Assembly: GCA_016714085.1 (NCBI GenBank) | Contig: JADJNW010000001.1 | Location: 1,083,442-1,147,441 of the forward strand | Source: Saprospiraceae bacterium | Lineage (GTDB): Bacteria > Bacteroidota > Bacteroidia > Chitinophagales > Saprospiraceae | Direction of reading: 5' to 3' | Length of the DNA: 64,000 nucleotides | Shown: piece by piece, positions 1 to 10,221 of the stretch | Position numbering within the stretch: the first letter of the stretch is position 1 | Layout: each line of letters begins with the position of its first letter | The notes under the pieces: model-generated | What the model was told of the DNA's origin: nothing | Database searches by the model: none | The model's input: only the letters and a program-made list of their open reading frames with translations | Made by a program: the position numbers and the translations under genes

Positions 1-125
1 CCCTTCCGAATATCGCAAGAGCTTCCAATTCTAAAAGCTACCATTTCAATACAGCAATTTGATACTATTTTCTGAGGTCAAGCTGATGTTACTTTGCAAT
101 ATTATTTAACCAAAACACTTGACTG

Positions 126-1241
126 ATGAGAAAAATCTTTTCTGCATGGATGCTCATGTTTTCGATAATCTGTTTACAAGCCCAATCGAATATGGAAGTA
201 ACAACCCAAGATAAAATTGTTTATTCGTGCGCGCCTTGTGGTTGTGAGCATGATGGCAAGCATTTCGATGCGCCAGGAATTTGCGCTGCCTGCAATATGC
301 CTTTGAATCCAACTTACCCGGGAATCACTTTAACCAATACACCTGTCGGGCGTAAAACGGCTGCCATTTTACTTTATAATGGTGCGGATATTATGGATGT
401 GACTGGCCCCTGGTCGGTCTTCGAACACGGCGGTTTGAATGTGGTAACAGTAGCCAAAGCCTCCGACTTAATCCGCTTGGGCATGACGATGGTAGTAAAA
501 CCTGATTATACATTTGAAAATCTCCCCGAAGTAGATGTAATTGTTATTCCTGGCGGCGGCCCGGCAGAAAATAATCAGGATATGGAAATTGTGGATTGGA
601 TTAAAAAAAGATACGAATCCACCGAAACGATGTTTTCTGTATGCAGCGGGGCTTTCTTTCTTGGCTTGGCAGGCTTATTGGACGAACAAGAAGCTACGAC
701 TTTTTCTTCCTTAATCCCTGTTTTAGATCATCAATTCCCAAAAGCAGAAGTACGAAATGATACGAAATATACCGATAGTGGCAAAATCGTTACATCAGCA
801 GGCCTGTCCTCTGGCATTGAAGCGGCTTTTCATGTCATCGCCAAATATTATGGTCAAGGCAGAGCGCAGGACGTAGCCAACCACATGGAGTATGATTGGA
901 AGCCACAAAGTAATTATGCTCGTACACAGCTTGCAGATAATTTTTTACAAAGTTTCAGAGGGCTTGTAAATATGTTTGCAATCAAATACACTGATTCTCA
1001 AGGCAATAACGAGCATTGGAAATATCAATATATACTCACTGATCAAATAAGTCCTGAAAAAATGATCAAACTTTTAGATACAGAATTTGCCAAAATGCCG
1101 GATTGGACTAAGCTGAACTCAAGTAAAAAATCGCTGAGTGGATATATCCAGCACCCGACCATTGGTAAGGGCAAAATAGAATTAAAGATTCAATCAAGCA
1201 AGGATGGGAGTATAGCAATACTGAGCGCTACTCGCCAATAA
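126..1241 (+). CDS. Secreted DJ-1/PfpI (GlxA-like) protein with N-terminal metal-binding motif
   Basis: 371 aa. Residues 1-20 look like a signal peptide ending in LQAQ. Residues 33-60 carry CAPCGC...GICAACNMPL, the pattern of the heavy-metal-binding domain found in P-type ATPases and CusB proteins. Residues about 77-255 form a class I glutamine amidotransferase-like (DJ-1/PfpI) fold, with IPGGGP at 141-146 and the nucleophile elbow FSVCSGAFF placing the reactive cysteine at C173. The C-terminal ~110 residues were not recognised. GlxA-type proteins are often joined to AraC regulators; here no HTH is visible, and export suggests an envelope role, perhaps metal- or redox-linked. The start follows an AT-rich leader with no clear upstream gene. 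The enzymatic activity is unknown. Confidence 0.8.
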   Translation: MRKIFSAWMLMFSIICLQAQSNMEVTTQDKIVYSCAPCGCEHDGKHFDAPGICAACNMPLNPTYPGITLTNTPVGRKTAAILLYNGADIMDVTGPWSVFEHGGLNVVTVAKASDLIRLGMTMVVKPDYTFENLPEVDVIVIPGGGPAENNQDMEIVDWIKKRYESTETMFSVCSGAFFLGLAGLLDEQEATTFSSLIPVLDHQFPKAEVRNDTKYTDSGKIVTSAGLSSGIEAAFHVIAKYYGQGRAQDVANHMEYDWKPQSNYARTQLADNFLQSFRGLVNMFAIKYTDSQGNNEHWKYQYILTDQISPEKMIKLLDTEFAKMPDWTKLNSSKKSLSGYIQHPTIGKGKIELKIQSSKDGSIAILSATRQ

Positions 1242-1276
1242 AATAAGCTTATTTTCAAAATTCACATCATAAAACT

Positions 1277-2574
1277 ATGAAGACATTAATGGAATTATTT
1301 GTTTTTATAATATTGATGCTTTTCCATGGCGAAAGTCAAAGCCAATCGCAAGTTGCAAATGCAAATCTTGATCCTAATGAAAACGCAATTGTAGGCAAAA
1401 CAGTCACCATCCAATCAAAATTTACAGGACTGCCTTTGGTCGAACCGCATATTTCTGCACATCCTGCCAATAACGATCACCTTTTAGTCGCCGCTATGGT
1501 GGTCACGGATGTCAATAATCCCTATGAAAGCTGCCGACTTTCCAGCTTTATTTCAAAAGATGGTGGCACTACTTGGACTGAGACAGCGCATAATTGGTGG
1601 GGCTACGATCCCTGGACAGCAATGTCGTCAAACGGGCATACCGTTATGGCTTGGATTGGCACAAAGGGCAGTTTTCAAGATCAATATCCCATTCAGTTTT
1701 TTACTTCCGATGATGGAGGCATTACTTGGAATGATAATGTGCAAACCTTGGGCGGTGGTCATGATGGAACGAAATTAGCCGCGCTGAATGAGGAATTCTA
1801 CTTCACTACCGTGCGCTTTCGCAATGATATGGGGGCAGATGTAATTTTATATCGAAGAGCCGGAAAAGCTAAATTTGAAGAGGTCGCTAGGATTGACGGG
1901 AAAGGTGAACGCCTTAATTTTTGTGAACCGGCAATGCTTTCTGATGGAACGGTCATCGTACCGGCATCTCATTTTTGAAAGGAAATTTGGGTGCAAACCT
2001 ATAACCATTCTAAAAAAAATCCACGCCGCGCACCATCTCAAAGAATCCTGGTGGAGCAAGAGGGTATATGCGTCTGGTAGCGGATTTGAATGTATCTTCT
2101 CCTTGTAGGGATCGACTTTACTTTGTAAGAGCGGTAGGCACTCGTGAGCGTTATGAAGGCATCTGGTTGAATTATTCTACCGATAAAGGTGAAACTTGGA
2201 GCACCGATACCCGCATTGATTTATTTGAAAAATCTATAGGAAGCAAAGCCATTGTTGCCAGCGTTGCTGTGAATAAAGATGGTATTTTGGGGATTTCCTG
2301 GGTAGATGCGCAGCACGACCCAGCACAACAAAAAAATGATTTGTATTTCGCTATTTCAAAAGACGGTGGTAAAAGCTTTCAACGCCCAGTGCGTGTTACT
2401 TCGGTCAGTTCAAATCCTAAAACCAATGCCAATGCGGATGTCGCCAACAAATTCCCTGGCGGCGGTCATTATCTTAATATTGCAACGAAACTGGATGGTA
2501 GTTTTCAAGTGATTTGGAGCGATAGCAGAAGTGGTATTTTTGAATTACAAACTTGTAATATCAATATAAAGTAA
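1277..2574 (+). pseudogene. Sialidase-like BNR/Asp-box exported protein, frame broken
   Basis: Two reading segments, 1277-1978 and 2068-2574, together cover one ~430-aa beta-propeller protein. Asp-box motifs are visible in both: SKDGGTTW, SDDGGITW, STDKGETW and SKDGGKSF. The N-terminus has a hydrophobic signal segment. A TGA at 1976-1978 follows VPASHF. The same frame then reads on as KEIWVQTYNHSKKNP before a second shift restores the later frame at about 2041 (KNPGGARGYMRL). At least two lesions lie within 100 bp, one next to an AAAAAAA run. This is either a recent pseudogene or a pair of sequencing indels. The family hydrolyses sialosides or serves as a glycan-binding propeller; the substrate is unknown. 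Confidence 0.7.
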
Positions 2575-2586
2575 TATTCTAAAATT

Positions 2587-2625
2587 ATATTGCTGCATTA
2601 TTTTGTGATAATAATGCAGCAATAT
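2587..2625. terminator. Bidirectional terminator hairpin
   Basis: A perfect 16-bp stem (2587-2602 with 2610-2625) has a 7-nt loop and is followed by TTTTAC on the plus strand. It sits between the convergent sialidase-like gene and the first FtsX permease, as expected for a shared rho-independent terminator. Confidence 0.85.
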
Positions 2626-2645
2626 TTTACTAAACTAATCAAAAT

Positions 2646-5035
2646 TTATTCCGATTTCAAACTATCCGCCGGATTTGCCACCGCCGCTCGAATCGCTTGT
2701 GAGCTCACCGTCAACATGGCAATCACGACTGCCAAAACCCCAGCAATAACAAATAACCACCAGTTTAATTCGATCCGATACGCAAACTCTTGTAGCCACT
2801 GTCGCATCACCCACCACGCTACCGGGGTTGCAATAACAATAGCTATCAACACCAGTTTTATTGTATCTTTTGACAGAAGGGATATAATGCTTACAGTCGT
2901 AGCGCCCAGCACTTTACGAATACCGATTTCTTTGATGCGTTGCCGTACCGTGTATATACTTAACCCGAACAATCCCATACAAGCGATGTAAACCGCCAAA
3001 CCTGTAAATATGCTCAAAACTAAGAGTAACCGTACATCCGAGCGATAATATTGATTTAATTCTTCATCCAAAAAATGATATTCAAAGGGGTATTGGGGCT
3101 CAAATTGCTGCCAGGTTTTTTCCAAAAATGCAAGCGTCGCAGGAACATCTTCTGGCTTAATTCTGATGGATAAATACCTCGGATTAGATTTTAAAATAAG
3201 GGCTAATGGTTGTACTTTTTCTCGCAAAGAAGCAATATTAAAATCTTTTTATCACACCAATTACTCTGCCTTTCAGCGTTTCATGAATTTCTAAAGCTTG
3301 ATTAATTGGTTCTTCCCAATTTAAATAAGCCACCATCGCTTCGTTTATTACAATCGCTTGCGTAGTATCGGTAGGCATATCGGGAGAGAAAAAACGCCCT
3401 TTTGTTAAATGAATATCATATGTTTTTAAAAAATTAGCATCTGTTTGTAATAAGTTTGCCATTAAATGCTCCTCCAGGGTGTGCCCTTCTGGTATAATGC
3501 CAAAACCATTAAAGTTTTGTCCGGGTATTTGATCGGTAGCAGTAATATTGATAACACCTGACCATTGTTTTAAAGCAGTAATAAACGCAGGGCTTTTAGC
3601 TTCCAGGCTGGTGTTGGCAAGTTCTAAAACCAATACTTGTTCTTTATTAAATCCTAAGTCTTTTTTAAATAGATATTGCATTTGTTGCTGTACTCCAAAA
3701 GTTGCAATAATCAATATAATAGACATTGCAAATTGGGTCGTGACTAAAGATTTGCGCAAGTAATTATTACCAGGTTTTAATGCTTTTCGGAAAGCGTCTT
3801 TTGCTTTAAACTGAGATAAGAAAACTGCGGGATACAAACCCGCTAAAAGACTGATAATCAATAACAACCCACCCATACCGACTATAATAGCCGGTTTTAA
3901 AAGCATAACAACATCTAACTGACTATTGGTCAGATTATTAAAGCCAGGTAATAAAATGCTTACAATACAAATTGCCAGCATAAATGCAATGGAGCAAAGC
4001 AAAAAAGATTCGCTGAAAAATTGCCCAACTAGCTGTATTTGCTGCGCTCCCAATATTTTTTGAACGCCCGTTTCTTTTGCTCGGCTTAGCGCTAATGCAG
4101 TGGAAAAATTAATAAAATTAAAGGCAGCTATTATTAAAATAAAAGCAGCTATGACAGGTAAGATGTAAATAACTTTCTTATTATTTTTCTTAAAAAAATC
4201 GCTGTATTGAATAGTTGAAGAACTAAGGTAAATATCGCCCAAGGACTGCAAATAAGGGCGATATTGAAACTCGTCCTCTGGCATATTTTTGTGCATCATG
4301 GCGGAAACCTTCGCACCCAATTTTACAGGGTCTGTCCCTTCTCTCAATTGTACAAAGGTGTAATTGGCTTGAGTCGTCCAGGTGTTCATCCAAAAAAACT
4401 GGTCGGCATGGGCAGGCGCCGTAATCGTTGCCCAGGAAATCAAGATGGAAAATTGGATGGACGATTGATGCGGTATTTCTTTTGCAATTCCTGTTATTTT
4501 TACAGGAATATCATTTAGTGTAAGTAATGTTTTGCCGATGGGGTCAGCATTGCCAAAAAAACGTTGCGCAACAGATGTTGTAATAACGGCGCTATAAGGT
4601 GCTGTAAGTGCTGTATTTTGATTTCCTTTTAATAAAGGGAAATCAAAAATTTCCAAAAATGTTGGGTCGGCATAAGCCACATTACTCAATTTTAAATGCA
4701 ACGAATCATGACTTACCAACATATCATTAAACCAGGGGCGGAATCGCGCGGCATGAACCACTTCGGGCAAATCTTTTTCAAGTGCTGGCGCTAATTGCCC
4801 AGGCGTGAGTCCGTCCTTTGCTGCTTGTGCGCTATTTTCATTTGTGATTTTATTAATACGATAAATATTATTATGCTGTAAATGGAATGTATCAAACGAT
4901 AGCTCATTAAAAGTATATAATCCAATCAAAATACAACTAGCGAGTCCGATTGTAATACCTAAAATATTGGTAATAGAAAAAAGTCTTGTTTCTCCGCAAA
5001 TTACGAAGTGCTAATTTGAAATGATAGCTTGTCAT
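2646..5035 (-). CDS. FtsX/MacB-type ABC transporter permease (copy 1, two frameshifts)
   Basis: Reconstructed as ~796 aa: an N-terminal transmembrane helix, a MacB periplasmic-core domain, an FtsX domain with three helices, a second periplasmic domain and a second FtsX domain ending AAVANPADSLKSE. The main frame is 3238-4929. The C-terminus continues in another frame (2646-3227). The N-terminus begins at the ATG at 5033-5035 (MTSYHFKLALRNLRRNK) and joins through one extra T in a TTTTTT run near 4982. No ATPase partner is adjacent. Such stand-alone double-FtsX permeases are common in Bacteroidota; substrates are unknown, with lipoproteins, peptides and antimicrobials proposed for the MacB family. 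The last ~90 bp nearly match copy 2. Confidence 0.85.
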
Positions 5036-5118
5036 AGCTTTATTATTACATTGTTCTATTGCTTTCAGGGTCGGGGAGCAATGAAACCAGCAGTTAATAA
5101 TCATTCATTCATTATAAC

Positions 5119-7473
5119 TTATTCACTTTTTAAGGAATCCGCCGGATTGGCTACTGCTGCGCGAATCGCTTGTGAGCTCACCGTCAACATGGCAATCACG
5201 ACTGCCAAAACCCCGGCAATAACAAATAACCACCAACTCAATTCAATGCGGTAGGCAAAGCGCTCCAGCCATTGATTCATCGCCCACCAACCCAATGGGA
5301 AGGCAATCAAAGTAGAGATTAAAACCAGCTTCAAAAAATCGGTAGATAAGAGTGTAACAAGACTTGTAACGCTGGCACCCAGCACTTTACGAATACCAAT
5401 TTCCTTGGTGCGTTGTTCGGCGGTAAAGGCAGCTAAACCAAATAATCCTAAACAGGAGACAAAAATAGCGAGAATAGCAAAAGCGCGAGATAAAGAACTA
5501 ACGCGTTGTTCGCTGCGGTAAAGTTGGTCGTATTCTTCATCCAAGAAGCGATATTCAAATGGATAGGCAGGGCTGTGCTTTTTCACTACTTTTTCCATTT
5601 GTGCTAAAGTATTCGACACATTTTGACCATCAATCCGCACGTATAAAACATTGATAAATGGTTGTAAATAAAGTATAACGGGTTGCTGCGCCGTATGTAA
5701 TGAATTGATCGAAAAATCCTTTACAAGTCCAATAATTTGTCCTTTGGTGTCGCCCCAAGTCAAGCTTTTGCCGACTGGGTCTGTCATGCCCATGAGTCGC
5801 GCAGATTCTTCATTGATAATAAAATTGACCGAATCGGTCGCAAATTCTTTTGAAAAATCACGCCCTGCTTTTAATTCTGCGCCAATCGTTTTTACAAAAT
5901 CATAACTTGTGCCAATATGATTAAATAAAATATCCTGGTCGGGATTTTTACCTTCCCAGCTAAAATTGGACGTATTGCTACCCCAGCTATAAATCAAGCC
6001 ATCGGAAGTAGTAATCTCTTGAATACCAGGGATTTGTTTTAATTCTGATTTTACAATTTCATAATTAGCACTTAATGTTTCATTGGAAGGTATGTACAAT
6101 AAATTATCTTTATTATATCCTAGATTTTTATTACGTATATAATTCATTTGATTGTAAATAACCAAAGTACCGACCACCAAAAAAATAGCAATGGCAAACT
6201 GTGCAACCACCAATCCTTGCCGAAACCATACTGCGCCTTTGCCTGTTTTTACTACCCCTTTAAAAACTTCTATCGGTTGGAAAGATGACAAAAATAATGC
6301 AGGATAACTGCCTGACACTAAGCCCGTTAATATTACAATCGAGAGCCAAGCCAACCAGAAATTCGGGTTATTTATTTTTAAAACAATCTCTGTTTCAAAT
6401 AAATTATTAAACCAAGGTAAAATCAAGGCTGTCAAGCCAATAGCGATTAATCCTGATATAAAACTCATGATGAGAGACTCTCCTAAGAATTGCCCAAAGA
6501 GTTGCCCGCGCACTGCGCCTGTCACGCGCCGAATGCCGACTTCCTTTGCTCTCAGCGCTGAGCGAGCCGTAGAGAGATTCATAAAATTGATACAAGCAAT
6601 TAATATTAAAAACAATGCAATAATGGCAAATAACTTTACATACACGATGCGCCCGCCGCCCTGATATTTACCATCTTTATAATCCATATGCAAATAAGTA
6701 TCGCCCATGCTAATCAAATCCAGCACAGCATTTTTCTGATCGGAATGGTCAATCAGGAAATTTTTCAGCTTCGCTTCTAAAGCATTCGCATCCGCCCCTT
6801 CACTTAATTGTATAAATGCCTGAATCCCATTACTATTCCAGGTTTTTAGCCAATCATTTTTTTGTACAAATGATTCAACAGGCATTACAAAATCAAATTG
6901 AAGCGTAGATTGATCAGGGACCTTAGCAAAAACGGCACTCACTTGATAATTTTCTATATTATCAATGCGAATGACTTTGCCAATGGCATTGCTTGTATTA
7001 AAATATTTATTTGCTAAATCTTCACTAATCGCAATAGAAGTGGGCTGCTTTAGAGCAGTGTTGGCATCTCCGTGCAGCATTTTAAAGGAAAACATTTGGA
7101 AAAAATCTTCATCCGCATAATGGCCATTTTCCTTGAAAGCCTTATCACCAACGGTGAACAGCAACTGATTGCCCCAGGTAATGCGAGTTGCTTTTTCTAT
7201 CTCAGGAATTTCTTCTTTCAGCGCCGGCACAAGCGGCCCGGGCGTCGCAAACACCGTGAGTACGAAGTCATTGCTATAAGTTTGATGCTCCATCACACGA
7301 TAGAGTCGATCCGCTTTGGTATGAAACTGATCCATGCTCAACTCTCGCTGAATCCACAAGGCAATGACCATCGCGCCTGTAAGCCCAAGGGCCAAGCCCA
7401 GAATGTTAATCGTCGAATTGATTCTGTTTTTCAACAGATTACGCAAAGTAATGGTGAGATAGTTTTTGAACAT
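5119..7473 (-). CDS. FtsX/MacB-type ABC transporter permease (copy 2)
   Basis: An intact 784-aa inner-membrane protein. A first helix lies at about 20-42 (INILGLALGLTGAMV). A MacB-type periplasmic domain follows to ~280. The first FtsX domain starts near INFMNLSTARSALRAKEVGIRR, and the second near the C-terminus contains RTKEIGIRKVLGAS. The start MFKNYLTITLRNLLKNR is the typical opening of this family. It is transcribed leftward, with copy 1 starting 83 bp further on, so the two may be co-transcribed. Its 3' end shares a 53-nt identical stretch (5162-5214) with copy 1 (2689-2741). Confidence 0.9.
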   Translation of the reverse strand: MFKNYLTITLRNLLKNRINSTINILGLALGLTGAMVIALWIQRELSMDQFHTKADRLYRVMEHQTYSNDFVLTVFATPGPLVPALKEEIPEIEKATRITWGNQLLFTVGDKAFKENGHYADEDFFQMFSFKMLHGDANTALKQPTSIAISEDLANKYFNTSNAIGKVIRIDNIENYQVSAVFAKVPDQSTLQFDFVMPVESFVQKNDWLKTWNSNGIQAFIQLSEGADANALEAKLKNFLIDHSDQKNAVLDLISMGDTYLHMDYKDGKYQGGGRIVYVKLFAIIALFLILIACINFMNLSTARSALRAKEVGIRRVTGAVRGQLFGQFLGESLIMSFISGLIAIGLTALILPWFNNLFETEIVLKINNPNFWLAWLSIVILTGLVSGSYPALFLSSFQPIEVFKGVVKTGKGAVWFRQGLVVAQFAIAIFLVVGTLVIYNQMNYIRNKNLGYNKDNLLYIPSNETLSANYEIVKSELKQIPGIQEITTSDGLIYSWGSNTSNFSWEGKNPDQDILFNHIGTSYDFVKTIGAELKAGRDFSKEFATDSVNFIINEESARLMGMTDPVGKSLTWGDTKGQIIGLVKDFSINSLHTAQQPVILYLQPFINVLYVRIDGQNVSNTLAQMEKVVKKHSPAYPFEYRFLDEEYDQLYRSEQRVSSLSRAFAILAIFVSCLGLFGLAAFTAEQRTKEIGIRKVLGASVTSLVTLLSTDFLKLVLISTLIAFPLGWWAMNQWLERFAYRIELSWWLFVIAGVLAVVIAMLTVSSQAIRAAVANPADSLKSE

Positions 7474-7646
7474 AGCTATATGATTAGAGTCGGGTTAAGA
7501 ATATTGCTAATACAGAAGACTGTATTTTTTGAAATTCGTTACAAAATAGGCATTTTTTTATAATTAGATAGGATACTTAATTTTTTTAAGATGATGATGA
7601 AAAATTATGATATAAATAGCATAATCTTAATAAATCATTACAATCC

Positions 7647-10118
7647 CTATCCCATTTTTTTCAAATATTGCAATACTATTCTAATTTCGCCATAAGAATA
7701 GGCATCGCCAAAATGGAATTTTATATCGCCGAGTAACTTGGCAGGGTTTTCTTTTACAAATTGCTCAATTATATTTACTTTTTCCTTTTCCATTACATCA
7801 AAAATATTCAATTCGCCTAATTCTATATAATGTGCCAGATGTCCTTCGATAGTGGAAGTCGTCAATCCGCGCTCCTGCGCAATATCCACGATACTTTTGC
7901 CGGATTTGAATAAATCAAAACTGAGTTTTTTGGTATCTACTTTTACTTTTTTGGGCGCTTCGGACAAGGATAACTGCGCCCCTTCCAGTCCTTTAGCTAC
8001 GCAGTATTCCTGAATGATTTCAAGGATTTCTGCACCGTAGCGCTTGCTTTTGCTTTCACCGATGCCTTTTACTTTTTTAAGCGCAGGAATATTGGCAGGC
8101 AACAGTTCGATCAATTCGAGTAACGACTTGGTTGGCAGCACTTTATATGGCTCTACATTATGAGATGCAGCCGTATCGTCACGCCATTTTTTTAGCAAAA
8201 CGTACAATTCGGGATGAGCAGCATTTTTGGGTGCAGCAGCAAATCCGGCAGCGATTGGCGTAATAACAGAAGAAGCTTTGAAGTCAATTTGGGCATCGGC
8301 TTTGGCGCGCAGATAAGCGCGAGTGGAAAAACCCGCTTGTGTCGATTTCAGGCAAATATGCTTGACAAAAAGCTCGCGTTGTAGGTTTTCCAAGGCTTCT
8401 GTTGCTACCTTTTGTACGGTTTTATTATCGGTCAGAATGGAAAGGCTATTAAATCCTGACATCAATTCCCCCGTCGATTTTTTCTAAAAACCAGGCACAA
8501 GCTTTCTGAATACGGGTTTGTAAATCTTTATTTTCTTCAGGCAATTCAGCATTGGTAAAAAAGCTTTGTAATTGCAATTTAAATTTCTCGGATACAGCAA
8601 AAACGTGGGTTTCAGCTTGCACCAATAATTCTTTGAAGCGTTGAAATGCATCGGCGTGGAGCGTATTTTCGTGCGTGAGAAACACGCGGTTCAGCTGTTC
8701 AAAATATCGTTTTAAGGTACTGAAATCAAACAATTCCAGGATCAAGGATTGCTGAAAATCTCGTTTGGATTGATGCAAATGGGCTTCGTCGGGGGCGTTT
8801 TGATCGGCTGCCTCGGTATAGTTTTTGACCTTGGTGTCTGTTTTCACGCTGGAAGAAATGATCGGCGAACGCAGCACAATCCCTTCAAAACGCTTGCAGC
8901 GACTCAGCGCCACATACACTTGTCCATGTGCAAATGCCGACTGCGCGTCAATAATCGCTCGTTCAAACGTCAATCCCTGACTTTTATGAATCGTGATCGC
9001 CCAAGCCAAACGCAATGGATATTGATTAAAACCACCAATGATTTCTTCCGAAACTTCTTTGGTCTTTTCGTCCAAAGTATATTTTACATTCGTCCATTCT
9101 ACGGGAGATACAGGAATTATATTTTCATCATCAGGGCATTTTACATAAATCGTATCTTCTTGAATTTTAATAATTTGCCCGATTTTTCCATTATAATAAC
9201 GCTTTTCGCGGGAAGCATCATTTTTTACAAACATGACCTGCGCACCTGTGTTTAATTCCAGTGTCTGGTCGGTCGGGTAAGCGTGTTCCGGAAAGTCCCC
9301 AAACACTTCGGCTTTAAAAAAATGGGAATCTCCCGGAATTTTGGCTAAGTTTTCTGAATTGATTACTTGCGCGGAAGCATTATGAGAGGTCAAAGTAATG
9401 TAAGCGGCATCGGCATTTGGTTGAAAATCAGGAATATAGCGACTATTCAATTGTTCCAGCACCTCTGGATCGAGTTTATTATTGCGCACCTTGTTGAGCA
9501 ATTCTATAAAAAGGTGATCGCTTTGGCGGTAAATATGCTTGAGTTCGATAGCCACGGGTCGGTTTGTTGCAGCGCCAAACTGCTAAAGAAATAAGGTGTT
9601 TCATAATGCGCACGTAATAATTCCCAATCTTCGTCTTTGACAACCGGCGGCAGTTGGTGTAAATCGCCAATCATCAGTAATTGTACCCCACCGAAAGGTC
9701 GTTGTCGGTCTTTGTAACGCCGAAGTACATCGTCCACGGCATCGAGCAAATCAGCACGCACCATGCTAATTTCATCAATGACAAGCAAATCAAGACTTTG
9801 AATCAATCGAATTTTATCACGAGTAAAGCGCCGTTGTCGAGCAGCATCCTGTGTATATTCTGGCAAGAACAAGCCAAACGGCAATTGAAAAAAGGAGTGA
9901 ATTGTCATGCCTCCTGCATTGATCGCCGCCACACCCGTAGGCGCTACTACTGCCATGCGCTTGACAGGCTCATGCTTCAGTTGCTGCAAAAAAGTGGTTT
10001 TGCCCGTGCCAGCCTTACCTGTCAGGAAAATATTTTTATTGGTATTACTGACGTAATCGAAAGCAAGTTCGAGTTGGGGATTCGACTGGTAATTCAAAAG
10101 CGATTCGGTTTCCAACAA
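7647..10118 (-). CDS. PIF1/RecD-like helicase with HRDC and C-terminal helix-turn-helix (two frameshifts)
   Basis: Reconstructed as ~824 aa from three frames: 9504-10118, 8449-9555 and 7647-8465. The first segment carries Walker A GKAGTGKTT near residue 33, Walker B VIDEISM and the GDLHQLPP motif. The second has the UvrD-like C-terminal motif ITIHKSQGLTFERA and VALSRC. The third contains an HRDC domain and a terminal HTH. Shifts fall near 9570 (one surplus A in CAACAAACCG) and near 8470 (an AAAAAA run). The 16-nt overlap at 8449-8465 could also mark two genes, but this Bacteroidota helicase family normally joins all three parts. It is a 5'-3' DNA helicase, probably acting in repair or replication restart. 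Confidence 0.8.
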
Positions 10119-10221
10119 AACTAAGCAAAAGCAGGAAGGGACGCAAGGAACAAAAGCGATTTTAATATGTAATAGTTCCCAAATCTCCTAGTCTCCTATT
10201 CCCCAAGTCTCTTCCGCTTCC

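Noticed and set aside
9681..10124. 147-codon frame opposite the helicase
   Set aside because: Antisense to Walker A/B region.
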